From Pseudomonas cremoris (GTDB lineage Bacteria > Pseudomonadota > Gammaproteobacteria > Pseudomonadales > Pseudomonadaceae): a DNA stretch of 64,000 nt. Below are positions 30,792 through 39,462 of the stretch, in pieces. Location: contig NZ_JAAXCY010000019.1 in the NCBI RefSeq assembly GCF_014230465.1, positions 27,420-91,419 of the forward strand. The letters run 5' to 3'. Within the stretch, counting starts at the first letter, position 1; each line of letters opens with the position of its first letter. A program made the position numbers and the translations under genes. The notes under the pieces are model-generated. The model saw nothing but the letters and a program-made list of their open reading frames with translations, did not search any database and had not been told where the DNA came from.

Positions 30792-33224
30792 ATGCACTCC
30801 CCTTCCTTGCCACGCGGGCGCTTTCAACTGCTGAAAAGCGCGCCGCTGTCCCTGGCCATCCTGACCGCCACCACGCTGCCTGCCCAACTCGCGCAGGCAG
30901 ATACCGCCAGTGTTGCCGCCCACACCTACGACATTCCCGCCGGGCCGCTGGGCAGTTCGCTCAATCGGTTTGCCCAGCAAGCAGGCGTGGCAATCGTGTT
31001 TGAATCCCGCGAGCTGGAAGGCCTCAAGGGCCCAGGCCTGAAAGGCAATTACGCCATCCAGGACGGCTTCGACAGATTGCTGCAAGGCAGCGGCTACCGC
31101 GCGGTCAAGGGCGACCAGGTGTACGCGTTGCAACCTGTTCCCGTCGCCAGCGGCGACACCCTGGAACTGAGCCCGACCCAAGTCAGCGCCAACCAATTGG
31201 GCAACGTCACCGAAGGCACCGGTTCCTACACGCCCGGCACCATCGCAACGTCGACGCGCCTGGTGCTGACACCCAAGGAGACACCGCAATCCGTGTCGGT
31301 AGTGACCCGCCAGCACATGGACGACTTCGGCCTGAACAACGTCGACGACGTGATGCGCCATACGCCGGGCATCACCGTTTCGGCCTTCGACACCGAGCGC
31401 AGCAACTATTACGCGCGCGGTTTCTCGATCAATAACTTCCAATACGACGGCATCCCGTCCACGGCGCGCAACGTTGCCTATTCAGCCGGCAACACCCTGA
31501 GCGACATGGCGATCTACGACCGCGTCGAAGTGCTAAAGGGCGCGACCGGCCTGCTCACGGGGGCAGGCTCCCTCGGCGCGACCATCAACCTGGTGCGCAA
31601 GAAACCCACGGCAGATTTCCAGGGGCATGCCACGCTTGGCGCGGGCTCCTGGGATAACTACCGCAGCGAACTGGACGTCAGCGGGCCAATGACCGACAGC
31701 GGCAACGTGCGCGGCCGGGCGGTCGCGGCGTACCAGGACAAGCATTCGTTCATGGACCACTATTCGCGCAAGAGTCCGGTGTACTACGGCATCATGGAGT
31801 TCGACCTGTCGCCCGATACGTTGCTGACCGTCGGCGGCGACTACCAGGACACCCTGCCAAAAGGCTCGTCCTGGTCGGGCAGCTTTCCGCTGATCAACTC
31901 CCAGGGCAATCGCAACAGCGTGAAGCGCTCGTTCAACGACGCTGCCGAATGGAGCAGTTGGGAGCAATACACCCGCACCGTCTTCGCCATGCTCGAACAT
32001 GACCTGGGCAATGGCTGGGTAAGCAAGTTGCAATTGGACCACAAGATCAACGGCTACCACGCCTTGATGGGCTCGATCCAAGGCGACCAACCGCAGCCAG
32101 ATGGCACCGCGCAACTGACCTCGGGCAAGTACACCGGGGAAACCGTCAGCGACTCTGCCGACCTGTATGTGAGCGGCCCCTACACCCTTGGCGGGCGTGA
32201 ACATGAGTTGGTGCTGGGCGGTTCGATCAGCGCGTCGGAATGGAAAGGCAAAGGCTATTGGAACCTGGAACCCAACCTGGTCGACTTCAATAACTGGCAC
32301 GGCCACGGCGCGATGCCGGATTGGGGCAAGGCGCAATCGCTGATTGACGACACCGTACGCCAGACCGGCGCCTATGTGACCACTCGCCTGAATCTGGCCG
32401 ATGACCTGAAAGTGTTAATGGGCGGACGCGTGGTCAACTATCAGGTCACCGGCTACAACCCCAATTATCGAGAGTCCGGGCGCTTTGTGCCGTACGTCGG
32501 TGCGGTGTATGACCTGAACGACACCTACTCGGTCTACGCCAGCTACACCGACATCTTCATGCCCCAGGAAAACTACAACCGCGACCGCGACAACAAACTG
32601 CTTGAACCGGACGAAGGCCAGAACTGGGAAGTGGGCCTCAAGGCTGACTTCCTCGACGGCCGGGTGAACGCCAGCGCGGCGTACTTTGAGATTCATGAGT
32701 CCAATCGCGCACTGTCCGACGACGAGTACAACAACCTCAAACCCACACCGAACAACTATGCCTATAAGAGCAGCAAGGCCGTGACCAAAGGTTATGAAGT
32801 GGAGATGTCCGGTGAGATCGCCCCGGGCTGGCAACTGCAGGCCGGCTACACCCACAAGATTGTGCGCGACGACCAGGGGGTGAAGATCTCCACGTTTGAG
32901 CCCGAAGACCAGGTCAAGCTGTACACCACTTATAAACTCAAGGGCGACCTGGACAAGTTGACCGTCGGCGGCGGCGTACGCTGGCAGAGCGTGGGCTGGC
33001 AGGACATCTACAACTCTCCGCGCGGCGGCTATGAAGAGTTTTCCCAGGATGCCTATTGGTTGGTGGACCTGATGAGCAAATATCAGATCAGCAAAAACCT
33101 GTCGGCAACGTTGAACGTCAACAACCTCTTCGACAAGTCCTACTACACCAACATCGGCTTCTATAATTCCGCAGCCTACGGCGAGCCACGCAACTTCATG
33201 GTGACCACGCGCTGGGATTTCTGA
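30792..33224 (+). CDS. TonB-dependent siderophore receptor with signalling domain (FpvA/FoxA type)
   Basis: This 810-residue outer-membrane receptor has a long signal peptide (cleaved after AQA near residue 36) and an N-terminal STN signalling domain (about 45-118, YDIPAGPLGSSLNRFAQQ). A likely TonB box region (DTLELSPTQV), a plug domain (TPKETPQSVSVVTRQ...VLKGATGLLTGAG) and a 22-strand barrel ending in aromatic TTRWDF follow. The plug type is that of ferric-siderophore receptors. With the sigma and FecR genes it forms a cell-surface signalling system, probably for a foreign siderophore, since no biosynthesis genes are near. A perfect terminator follows the stop. Confidence 0.92.
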   Translation: MHSPSLPRGRFQLLKSAPLSLAILTATTLPAQLAQADTASVAAHTYDIPAGPLGSSLNRFAQQAGVAIVFESRELEGLKGPGLKGNYAIQDGFDRLLQGSGYRAVKGDQVYALQPVPVASGDTLELSPTQVSANQLGNVTEGTGSYTPGTIATSTRLVLTPKETPQSVSVVTRQHMDDFGLNNVDDVMRHTPGITVSAFDTERSNYYARGFSINNFQYDGIPSTARNVAYSAGNTLSDMAIYDRVEVLKGATGLLTGAGSLGATINLVRKKPTADFQGHATLGAGSWDNYRSELDVSGPMTDSGNVRGRAVAAYQDKHSFMDHYSRKSPVYYGIMEFDLSPDTLLTVGGDYQDTLPKGSSWSGSFPLINSQGNRNSVKRSFNDAAEWSSWEQYTRTVFAMLEHDLGNGWVSKLQLDHKINGYHALMGSIQGDQPQPDGTAQLTSGKYTGETVSDSADLYVSGPYTLGGREHELVLGGSISASEWKGKGYWNLEPNLVDFNNWHGHGAMPDWGKAQSLIDDTVRQTGAYVTTRLNLADDLKVLMGGRVVNYQVTGYNPNYRESGRFVPYVGAVYDLNDTYSVYASYTDIFMPQENYNRDRDNKLLEPDEGQNWEVGLKADFLDGRVNASAAYFEIHESNRALSDDEYNNLKPTPNNYAYKSSKAVTKGYEVEMSGEIAPGWQLQAGYTHKIVRDDQGVKISTFEPEDQVKLYTTYKLKGDLDKLTVGGGVRWQSVGWQDIYNSPRGGYEEFSQDAYWLVDLMSKYQISKNLSATLNVNNLFDKSYYTNIGFYNSAAYGEPRNFMVTTRWDF

Positions 33225-33233
33225 TCGCCCATT

Positions 33234-33273
33234 AAAAAGCCGCCGATCATCGGAAATGATCGGCGGCTTTTTT
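33234..33273 (+). terminator. Bidirectional terminator after the siderophore receptor gene
   Basis: GCCGCCGATCAT and ATGATCGGCGGC form a perfect 12-bp stem with a 5-nt loop, preceded by five A and followed by six T, so it can work on both strands. Confidence 0.93.
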
Positions 33274-33297
33274 GGAGCTTCATAAAGCCCAGACAGC

Positions 33298-33323
33298 AAA
33301 AAGCCCGCTCAATGAGCGGGCTT
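33298..33323 (-). terminator. Terminator of the second tRNA cassette
   Basis: The minus-strand hairpin AAGCCCGCTCA-TTGAGCGGGC is followed by five T residues (plus-strand A-run 33298-33302). It is the same terminator as in the first cassette with a shorter T-run. Confidence 0.87.
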
Positions 33324-33364
33324 CCTGTGGCGACCTGGCGTTCAGTGTTCCAGGTTACCGAATA

Positions 33365-33441
33365 TGGCGCAGCGGACGGGACTCGAACCCGCGACCCCCG
33401 GCGTGACAGGCCGGTATTCTAACCGACTGAACTACCGCTGC
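33365..33441 (-). tRNA. tRNA-Asp (GTC), second copy
   Basis: This gene is identical in sequence to the tRNA-Asp at 28832-28908, with anticodon GTC and encoded CCA. Confidence 0.97.
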
Positions 33442-33460
33442 GCGTAACACATGAGGCGAA

Positions 33461-33536
33461 TGGTGGGTGATGACGGGATCGAACCGCCGACCCTCTGCTT
33501 GTAAGGCAGATGCTCTCCCAGCTGAGCTAATCACCC
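33461..33536 (-). tRNA. tRNA-Val (TAC), second copy
   Basis: This gene is identical in sequence to the tRNA-Val at 28928-29003, with anticodon TAC and encoded ACCA. It lies upstream of the second tRNA-Asp. Confidence 0.97.
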
Positions 33537-33695
33537 TTCGTCTCGGTGTGGCGCGCATTCTACGGAGCGACCCAGGGTCTGGCAAGCACTTTCTTAAATC
33601 TTTTTTTTGAGGCCTTCCAATGGCTTAGGCAGGGTTGGCCTCAGGCGTTATCAAGACAATAATGCCCCCCTTTGTATAAAGGAGAGACTCACCCC

Positions 33696-34616
33696 ATGTG
33701 GTTCAAGAACCTGCTTATCTATCGCCTGACCCAAGATCTGCCTGTTGATGCCGAGGCGTTGGAAGCGGCCATGGCCACCAAACTGGCGCGCCCTTGTGCT
33801 AGCCAGGAGTTGACCACTTACGGTTTCGTCGCACCTTTTGGTAAAGGTGAAGACGCTCCCCTGGTTCACGTCAGCGGTGACTTCCTGCTGATCGCCGCGC
33901 GCAAGGAAGAACGCATCCTGCCAGGTAGCGTGGTGCGCGATGCCCTTAAAGAGAAAGTCGAAGAGATCGAGGCCGAGCAGATGCGCAAGGTCTATAAGAA
34001 GGAACGCGACCAGATCAAGGATGAAATCATCCAGGCCTTCCTGCCCCGTGCCTTTATTCGTCGTTCGTCGACCTTTGCCGCCATCGCACCGAAACAGGGC
34101 CTGATCCTGGTGAACTCGGCCAGCCCAAAGCGCGCCGAAGATTTGCTGTCGACACTGCGTGAAGTGATCGGCACCTTGCCGGTTCGCCCGCTCACAGTAA
34201 AAACAGCTCCGACTGCAATCATGACCGACTGGGTTACTACCCAGAAGCCGGCAGATGACTTCTTCGTCCTCGACGAATGCGAACTGCGCGACACCCACGA
34301 AGACGGCGGCATCGTGCGCTGCAAGCGCCAGGACCTGACCGGCGAAGAGATCCAACTGCATCTGACCACCGGCAAAGTCGTGACTCAATTGTCCCTGGCC
34401 TGGCAGGACAAGCTGTCCTTCATGCTCGACGACAAGATGACCGTCAAGCGTCTGAAGTTCGAAGACCTGCTGCAAGACCAGGCAGAACAGGACGGCGGCG
34501 ACGAGGCACTGGGCCAGTTGGACGCGAGCTTTACCCTGATGATGCTGACGTTCGGCGACTTCATCCCGGCGTTGGTTGAAGCGCTCGGCGGCGAAGAGAC
34601 CCCGCAAGGCATCTAA
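33696..34616 (+). CDS. rdgC: Recombination-associated protein RdgC
   Basis: This 306-residue DNA-binding protein forms a ring on DNA and modulates RecA. The start [16 protein letters not shown] is the conserved RdgC N terminus, so ATG 33696 is chosen over the in-frame ATG at 33672. Further family features are [42 protein letters not shown] and the C-terminal [17 protein letters not shown]. It is a single-gene unit ending in a REP pair. Confidence 0.95.
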   Translation: MWFKNLLIYRLTQDLPVDAEALEAAMATKLARPCASQELTTYGFVAPFGKGEDAPLVHVSGDFLLIAARKEERILPGSVVRDALKEKVEEIEAEQMRKVYKKERDQIKDEIIQAFLPRAFIRRSSTFAAIAPKQGLILVNSASPKRAEDLLSTLREVIGTLPVRPLTVKTAPTAIMTDWVTTQKPADDFFVLDECELRDTHEDGGIVRCKRQDLTGEEIQLHLTTGKVVTQLSLAWQDKLSFMLDDKMTVKRLKFEDLLQDQAEQDGGDEALGQLDASFTLMMLTFGDFIPALVEALGGEETPQGI

Positions 34617-34633
34617 CCCCTGTGAAAATCAAA

Positions 34634-34725
34634 ATGTGGGAGCGGGCTTGCTCGCGAATGCAGTGGATCAGTCACCTAATTTATCGACTGACACACTGCT
34701 TTCGCGAGCAAGCCCGCTCCCACAT
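34634..34725. repeat. REP inverted pair
   Basis: Facing atgtgggagcgggcttgctc copies between rdgC and the BASS transporter gene are separated by an imperfectly paired middle (aatgcagtggatcagtca / tgacacactgcttt). Confidence 0.9.
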
Positions 34726-34773
34726 TTGATCGCATTTACAATTCAAAAAATCTAACAACAAAGGCCATTTACC

Positions 34774-35739
34774 ATGCGCGCACTCGCCGCACTCAGCCGC
34801 TTCGTCGGCAATACCTTCGCCTACTGGGTGCTGATTTTCGCGGTGCTCGCCTTCTTTGAGCCAAGCTGGTTCATCGGCCTGAAAACCGCCATCGTGCCGC
34901 TGTTGGGCCTGGTGATGTTCGGCATGGGGCTGACCCTCAAGATTGATGACTTCGCCGAAGTTGCCCGCCATCCGTGGCGCGTGGCCTTGGGCGTGGTCGC
35001 ACACTTCGTGATCATGCCGGGCGTGGCGTGGTTGCTGTGCCAGGCGTTCCATCTGCCACCGGAAATTGCCGTCGGCGTGATCCTGGTCGGTTGCTGCCCA
35101 AGCGGCACCTCGTCCAACGTCATGACCTGGCTGGCCCGAGGCGACCTGGCGTTGTCGGTGGCCATCGCCGCCGTCACCACCCTCCTCGCCCCGCTGCTCA
35201 CTCCGGCGTTGATCTGGCTGCTGGCCTCCGCCTGGTTGCCGGTCTCGTTCATGGAGTTGTTCTGGTCGATCCTGCAAGTGGTGCTGTTGCCGATCATCCT
35301 GGGCGTTGTTGCGCAACGCGTGCTCGGTGAGCGAGTGCGCCATGCGGTAGATGTATTGCCACTGGTGTCGGTGGTGAGCATCGTGATCATCGTCGCGGCG
35401 GTGGTTGCCGCCAGCCAGGCGAAGATCGCCGAGTCGGGCCTGCTGATCATGGCCGTGGTGATGCTGCACAACAGCTTCGGCTACTTGCTGGGCTACTTCA
35501 CCGGCCGCGTGTTCAAGTTGCCGTTGGCGCAACGCAAGTCGCTGGCACTGGAAGTGGGCATGCAGAACTCCGGTTTGGGTGCCGCCTTGGCCAGCGCGCA
35601 CTTCTCGCCGCTGGCGGCGGTGCCGAGTGCGCTGTTCAGCGTCTGGCACAATATTTCCGGGGCGTTGCTGTCGACGTACTTCCGCCGCATGAGCGAAAAG
35701 GAAGACCGCCGCGCACTGGAAAATACCCCGCAAACTTGA
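34774..35739 (+). CDS. BASS-family (bile acid:sodium symporter-like) transporter
   Basis: This 321-residue membrane protein has ten predicted helices. The family motifs are LLGLVMFGMGLTLK near residue 50, VGCCPSGTSSNVMTWLARGD near 110 (the Na+-site region) and ALEVGMQNSGLGAALA near 260. Bacterial members carry pantoate, 2-keto acids, glucosinolates and other organic anions, so the substrate cannot be named. It is followed by the guanidine-II riboswitch on the same strand, but that element belongs to the next gene. Confidence 0.88.
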   Translation: MRALAALSRFVGNTFAYWVLIFAVLAFFEPSWFIGLKTAIVPLLGLVMFGMGLTLKIDDFAEVARHPWRVALGVVAHFVIMPGVAWLLCQAFHLPPEIAVGVILVGCCPSGTSSNVMTWLARGDLALSVAIAAVTTLLAPLLTPALIWLLASAWLPVSFMELFWSILQVVLLPIILGVVAQRVLGERVRHAVDVLPLVSVVSIVIIVAAVVAASQAKIAESGLLIMAVVMLHNSFGYLLGYFTGRVFKLPLAQRKSLALEVGMQNSGLGAALASAHFSPLAAVPSALFSVWHNISGALLSTYFRRMSEKEDRRALENTPQT

Positions 35740-35772
35740 TCGCCCGATCAATATTCGGCACTCTACCGAGCT

Positions 35773-35842
35773 TCGCGGGGACGACCTCGCGACGCTCTCA
35801 AGCGCCTAATCCGGGGACGACCCCACGTCTATAGAGAGGGTC
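35773..35842 (+). promoter_or_regulatory. Guanidine-II riboswitch (mini-ykkC)
   Basis: Two short hairpins each display the loop ACGA on a GC stem: TCGCGGGG-ACGA-CCTCGCGA (35773-35792) and GGGG-ACGA-CCCC (35813-35824), joined by a 20-nt linker. Paired ACGR-loop hairpins are the defining architecture of mini-ykkC, which binds free guanidinium. The ribosome-binding site GAGAGGG (35835-35840) follows the second hairpin, fitting translational control. The downstream gene is the family's classic target, a Gdx exporter. Confidence 0.9.
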
Positions 35843-35845
35843 ATC

Positions 35846-36160
35846 ATGTCCTGGATCATTCTGTTCTTTGCGGGTTTGTTTGAAGTCGGCTGGGCCGTCG
35901 GCCTGAAGTACACCGATGGTTTCAGCAAGCCACTGCCTACTGCCCTGACGATTGCCGCCATGGCCATCAGCCTTGGCCTGTTGGGGCTGGCCATGAAGGA
36001 ACTGCCGCTGGGCACCGCCTATGCCATCTGGACCGGAGTCGGCGCCGTGGGCACCGTGATTGCCGGGATTATCCTGTTTGGGGAGTCCATGGCGTTGTTT
36101 CGGTTGGCCAGTGTGGCGCTGATTATTTGCGGGCTTATCGGGCTCAAGATCAGCGCTTAA
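35846..36160 (+). CDS. gdx: Guanidinium exporter Gdx (SugE), SMR family
   Basis: This 104-residue small multidrug resistance protein has four membrane helices. It starts [20 protein letters not shown] with the essential Glu13, and has [20 protein letters not shown], the conserved SMR centre. The Gdx type exchanges guanidinium for protons. The guanidine-II riboswitch directly upstream supports this identity over a quaternary-amine exporter. It is monocistronic, followed by a REP pair. Confidence 0.95.
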   Translation: MSWIILFFAGLFEVGWAVGLKYTDGFSKPLPTALTIAAMAISLGLLGLAMKELPLGTAYAIWTGVGAVGTVIAGIILFGESMALFRLASVALIICGLIGLKISA

Positions 36161-36171
36161 GCCACTACCGC

Positions 36172-36255
36172 CTTCGCGAGCAAGCCCGCTCCCACATTCG
36201 ACCGAATTCCACCTTTGGAATGCGGGCGAATGTGGGAGCGGGCTTGCTCGCGAAG
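36172..36255. repeat. REP pair in opposite order
   Basis: The left copy is ctcgcgagcaagcccgctcc oriented minus and the right copy gggagcgggcttgctcgcga oriented plus, so the 'gggag' ends face inward. The other pairs in this window are arranged the other way round. It lies between the convergent gdx and MFS-acyltransferase genes. Confidence 0.9.
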
Positions 36256-36279
36256 AGGCCGGTACATCCAACACAAAAA

Positions 36280-38148
36280 CTACCTGACACTTCCCCGCAA
36301 CTCACCCACCACCTCTTGCAACCTGGCAGGCGTCGGGCCTTCCACCGGCGCCCCCGCCACCAACACCACCCGCGACCAGATCCGGTGAAAGAACCCCTTG
36401 TTCGGATCGCGACTGAAAAAACTTCCCCACAGCCCCTGCAACGCCAGCGGAATCACCGGCACCGGCGTTTCCTCCAGGATCCGCGTCACCCCACCGCGAA
36501 ACTCATTCATCTCACCATTGGCGGTCAATTTGCCTTCGGGGAAGATGCACACCAACTCCCCTTCCTTCAGATACTGGGCGATGCGCGTGAAGGCCTTTTC
36601 GTAAATCTGAATATCCTCATGGCGCCCGGCAATCGGAATCGCCCCGGCGGTACGGAAGATGAAATTCAGCACCGGCAAGCGGTAGATCTTGTAGTACATG
36701 ACAAAGCGAATCGGTCGACGCACTGCGCCGCCAATCAACAGCGCATCGACAAACGAAACGTGGTTGCACACCAGCAACGCCGCGCCTTCGTCCGGGATCA
36801 CTTCAAGGTTGCGATGCTCCACGCGGTACATGGAATGGCTCAGCAGCCAGATCATGAAACGCATGGTGAACTCGGGAACGATCCTGAAGATATAGGTGTT
36901 CACCGCGATGTTAAGCAGTGACACCACCAGGAACAGCTCGGGAATCGACAGCTTGGCCACGCTGAGCAGCAGGATCGACACGATGGCCGATACCACCATG
37001 AACAATGCATTGAGGATGTTGTTGGCGGCGATGACCCGCGCCCGCTCGTTCTCGGCAGTGCGCGACTGGATCAACGCATACAGCGGCACGATGTAAAAAC
37101 CGCCAAACACGCCCAACCCGAGAATATCGAATAGCACCCACCAGGCTTGACCGTAGCTGAGCACCGCCAGCCAGTCGTTGGCCTGCACATTCTGCGGGAA
37201 GCCACCGGAGTGCCACCACAGCAACAGGCCGAACACCGTCAGGCCAAAGGAGCCGAACGGCACCAGGCCGATTTCCACCTTGCGCCCGGAGAGTTTTTCG
37301 CAAAGCATCGAACCCAGTGCGATACCCACCGAGAAGACGGTGAGAATCAGCGTCACCACGGTTTCGTCGCCGTACAACCATTCCTTGGCGTAAGCCGGGA
37401 TTTGCGTCAGGTAGATCGCGCCGACAAACCAGAACCACGAGTTGCCGACGATGGAGCGCGACACCGCAGGCGTCTGCCCCAGGCCCAGGCGCAAGGTGGC
37501 CCAGGATTCACTGAAAATGTTCCAGTTCAAACGCAACTCGGGGGTCGACGCTGCCGCCCGCGGAATACTGCGGCTGGCCAGGTAGCCGAGCACTGCCACG
37601 CCGACAATCGCCACCGCCACCACCGGTGCGTAATGGGTGGACGACATCATGATCCCGGCGCCAATGGTGCCGGCCAGGATCGCCAGGAACGTGCCCATTT
37701 CCACCAGTCCGTTGCCACCCACCAGCTCATCTTCATGCAGGGCCTGGGGCATGATCGAGTACTTCACCGGGCCGAACAACGCCGAGTGCGTACCCATGGC
37801 AAACAGCGCCAGCAGCATCAGTTCCAAGTGGTTGAACATGAACCCGGTGGCGCCCACCGCCATGATCACGATCTCGCCGATCTTGATCGCGCGGATCAAT
37901 GCGTCCTTGTTGAATTTCTCGCCAAACTGCCCGGCCAGCGCCGAGAACAGGAAGAACGGCAGGATAAACAGCAGCGCGCACAGGTTGACCCAGATCGAGC
38001 GGTCACCGTCGATGGTCAGCTTGTAGAGAATGGCGAGGATCAGCGATTGCTTGAAGATGTTGTCGTTGAAAGCGCCCAATAACTGGGTGATGAAAAACGG
38101 CAGGAAGCGCCGCGTGCGCAGCAAGGTGAATTGCGAGGGGTGGCTCAT
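36280..38148 (-). CDS. MFS flippase - PlsC acyltransferase fusion (lysophospholipid recycling)
   Basis: This 622-residue protein joins an N-terminal MFS domain (about residues 10-410, twelve helices) to a C-terminal 1-acyl-glycerophosphate acyltransferase domain (about 430-600). The latter has NHVSFVD (the HX4D catalytic motif) and FPEGKLT (acceptor-binding motif). The architecture matches LplT fused to the acyltransferase half of Aas, without the acyl-ACP ligase domain. It probably flips lysophospholipids inward and re-acylates them at the inner membrane. It is on its own in the minus direction, with a hairpin 15 bp before its start. Confidence 0.9.
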   Translation of the reverse strand: MSHPSQFTLLRTRRFLPFFITQLLGAFNDNIFKQSLILAILYKLTIDGDRSIWVNLCALLFILPFFLFSALAGQFGEKFNKDALIRAIKIGEIVIMAVGATGFMFNHLELMLLALFAMGTHSALFGPVKYSIMPQALHEDELVGGNGLVEMGTFLAILAGTIGAGIMMSSTHYAPVVAVAIVGVAVLGYLASRSIPRAAASTPELRLNWNIFSESWATLRLGLGQTPAVSRSIVGNSWFWFVGAIYLTQIPAYAKEWLYGDETVVTLILTVFSVGIALGSMLCEKLSGRKVEIGLVPFGSFGLTVFGLLLWWHSGGFPQNVQANDWLAVLSYGQAWWVLFDILGLGVFGGFYIVPLYALIQSRTAENERARVIAANNILNALFMVVSAIVSILLLSVAKLSIPELFLVVSLLNIAVNTYIFRIVPEFTMRFMIWLLSHSMYRVEHRNLEVIPDEGAALLVCNHVSFVDALLIGGAVRRPIRFVMYYKIYRLPVLNFIFRTAGAIPIAGRHEDIQIYEKAFTRIAQYLKEGELVCIFPEGKLTANGEMNEFRGGVTRILEETPVPVIPLALQGLWGSFFSRDPNKGFFHRIWSRVVLVAGAPVEGPTPARLQEVVGELRGSVR

Positions 38149-38162
38149 CGTCCGTGTACCTG

Positions 38163-38199
38163 CGTGGCCTGTTAGGCTTTTATTGAAAAACAGGCCACG
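38163..38199. other. Hairpin upstream of the MFS-acyltransferase gene
   Basis: CGTGGCCTGTT and AACAGGCCACG are perfect 11-bp arms around a 15-nt AT-rich loop. It ends 15 bp from the MFS-acyltransferase start codon and 18 bp after the TDT stop. No T-run follows on either strand, so it may be a weak terminator for the TDT gene or a leader structure for the next. Confidence 0.5.
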
Positions 38200-38216
38200 A
38201 CTTTACCTAATCCCGC

Positions 38217-39365
38217 TTACTTATTCCCTAGTCCCGCAATACAGGGTGAAACAAAAAGCTCACCTTTATAGGCGCCCTGCACGGTGCGCTTGGCAACAAT
38301 CAGCCACATCAGCGCCAACGCCACCACCAGTACGCTGCCAAATACACTGAAGAAACCCAGGTGCAACAGGCTCGCCAGCTTCAATGTGGCCAGGGCGTAT
38401 ACCCCCAGCGGGAAGGTGAAGCCCCACCAGCCGAGGTTGAACGGGATACCGGAACGCAGGTACCGCAGAGTGATCAACACGGCGATCAACATCCACCACA
38501 GGCCAAAGCCCCACAGCGTAATGCCCGCCACCAGGCCCAGACCGTTGGCCATTTCGCCGACGCCAGGCAAGCCGTTGGCGGCGAAGATCGCCGGCGCATC
38601 ACCGCCGAGCAACAACATGCCCAACGCACCGGTGCCGATGGGCCCCAGGGCCAGCCAGCTCGACGCGGCCATATTGGCGTGGGGCAATTTATGCAGGGCC
38701 ATGCGCAGCATCAAGATGGTGAGGATGCTAAATGCCACTGGCAGGGAAAACGCCCACAGCACGTAGCTGGTCACCAGCATCACCAGTTGCGAATGGGCGT
38801 CGGCCAAGTGTGGCGCCAACAGGCCACCACTGGCGGCGGCGACTTCGGCGGCAACCACCGGCAGCAGCCATACGGCGGTCATCTGGTCGATGCTGTGTTC
38901 CTGGCGCGTAAACATCATGAACGGGATCAGCACGCCGCACGCCAAGGCCATGGCCACGTCCAGCCACCACAAAGCTTCGGCCAGCGGTATGACATCGCTG
39001 CCCCAGCGCGGCAGACCAAACAGCAGCAAACCGTTGAGAATGGTCGCGAGCCCCATGGGAATGGTGCCGAAGAACATCGAGACCGTAGAGTGCCCGAAGA
39101 TCCGTCGCGCCTCATGGAAAAACATCACCCAACGGGCGGCGTACAGGATGCTGAACAACACAAACAGGCCGATGGTAAACAACCACAGCCCTTCGGTAAT
39201 GGCATGCACGCCGGGCAGGTTGATCGGCAGTTGCGCCAGGGCCAGCGCGAGCACGCCGGTGCCCATGGTCGCAGCGAACCAGTTGGGGGTGAACTGGCGA
39301 ATCACTTCCCGTGGACGGGTCAGGTGACTGAATGGCTTGTAGCTGATGGTATTCGAACAGGTCAT
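38217..39365 (-). CDS. TDT-family exporter (TehA/SLAC1-like)
   Basis: This 382-residue membrane protein has ten predicted helices of the tellurite-resistance/dicarboxylate transporter family (FTPNWFAATMGTGVLALAL near the N terminus and a repeated GWWGFTFPLGVYALATLKL pattern). Members export sulfite, malate or other anions. The length and start resemble bacterial sulfite-exporter-type proteins, but the substrate is uncertain. It has its own promoter region (39366-39462), which is AT-rich. Confidence 0.85.
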   Translation of the reverse strand: MTCSNTISYKPFSHLTRPREVIRQFTPNWFAATMGTGVLALALAQLPINLPGVHAITEGLWLFTIGLFVLFSILYAARWVMFFHEARRIFGHSTVSMFFGTIPMGLATILNGLLLFGLPRWGSDVIPLAEALWWLDVAMALACGVLIPFMMFTRQEHSIDQMTAVWLLPVVAAEVAAASGGLLAPHLADAHSQLVMLVTSYVLWAFSLPVAFSILTILMLRMALHKLPHANMAASSWLALGPIGTGALGMLLLGGDAPAIFAANGLPGVGEMANGLGLVAGITLWGFGLWWMLIAVLITLRYLRSGIPFNLGWWGFTFPLGVYALATLKLASLLHLGFFSVFGSVLVVALALMWLIVAKRTVQGAYKGELFVSPCIAGLGNK

Positions 39366-39462
39366 GTGGAAATTCCTCCTCCTCGCATGAGGTTGAGATC
39401 ATGGTAGAACCTTATCGAATATCTATATAACGGGTAATTTCTCTAACTGTTATCTGTTTTCC

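Larger units (their letters stand above)
33298..33551. repeat. Direct repeat of tRNA cassette, copy 2
   Basis: This is the second copy of the 254-bp terminator/tRNA-Asp/tRNA-Val segment found at 28765-29018. The same orientation and 4533-bp offset mean that recombination between the copies would remove the whole sigma/FecR/receptor system and leave one tRNA pair. Confidence 0.9.
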
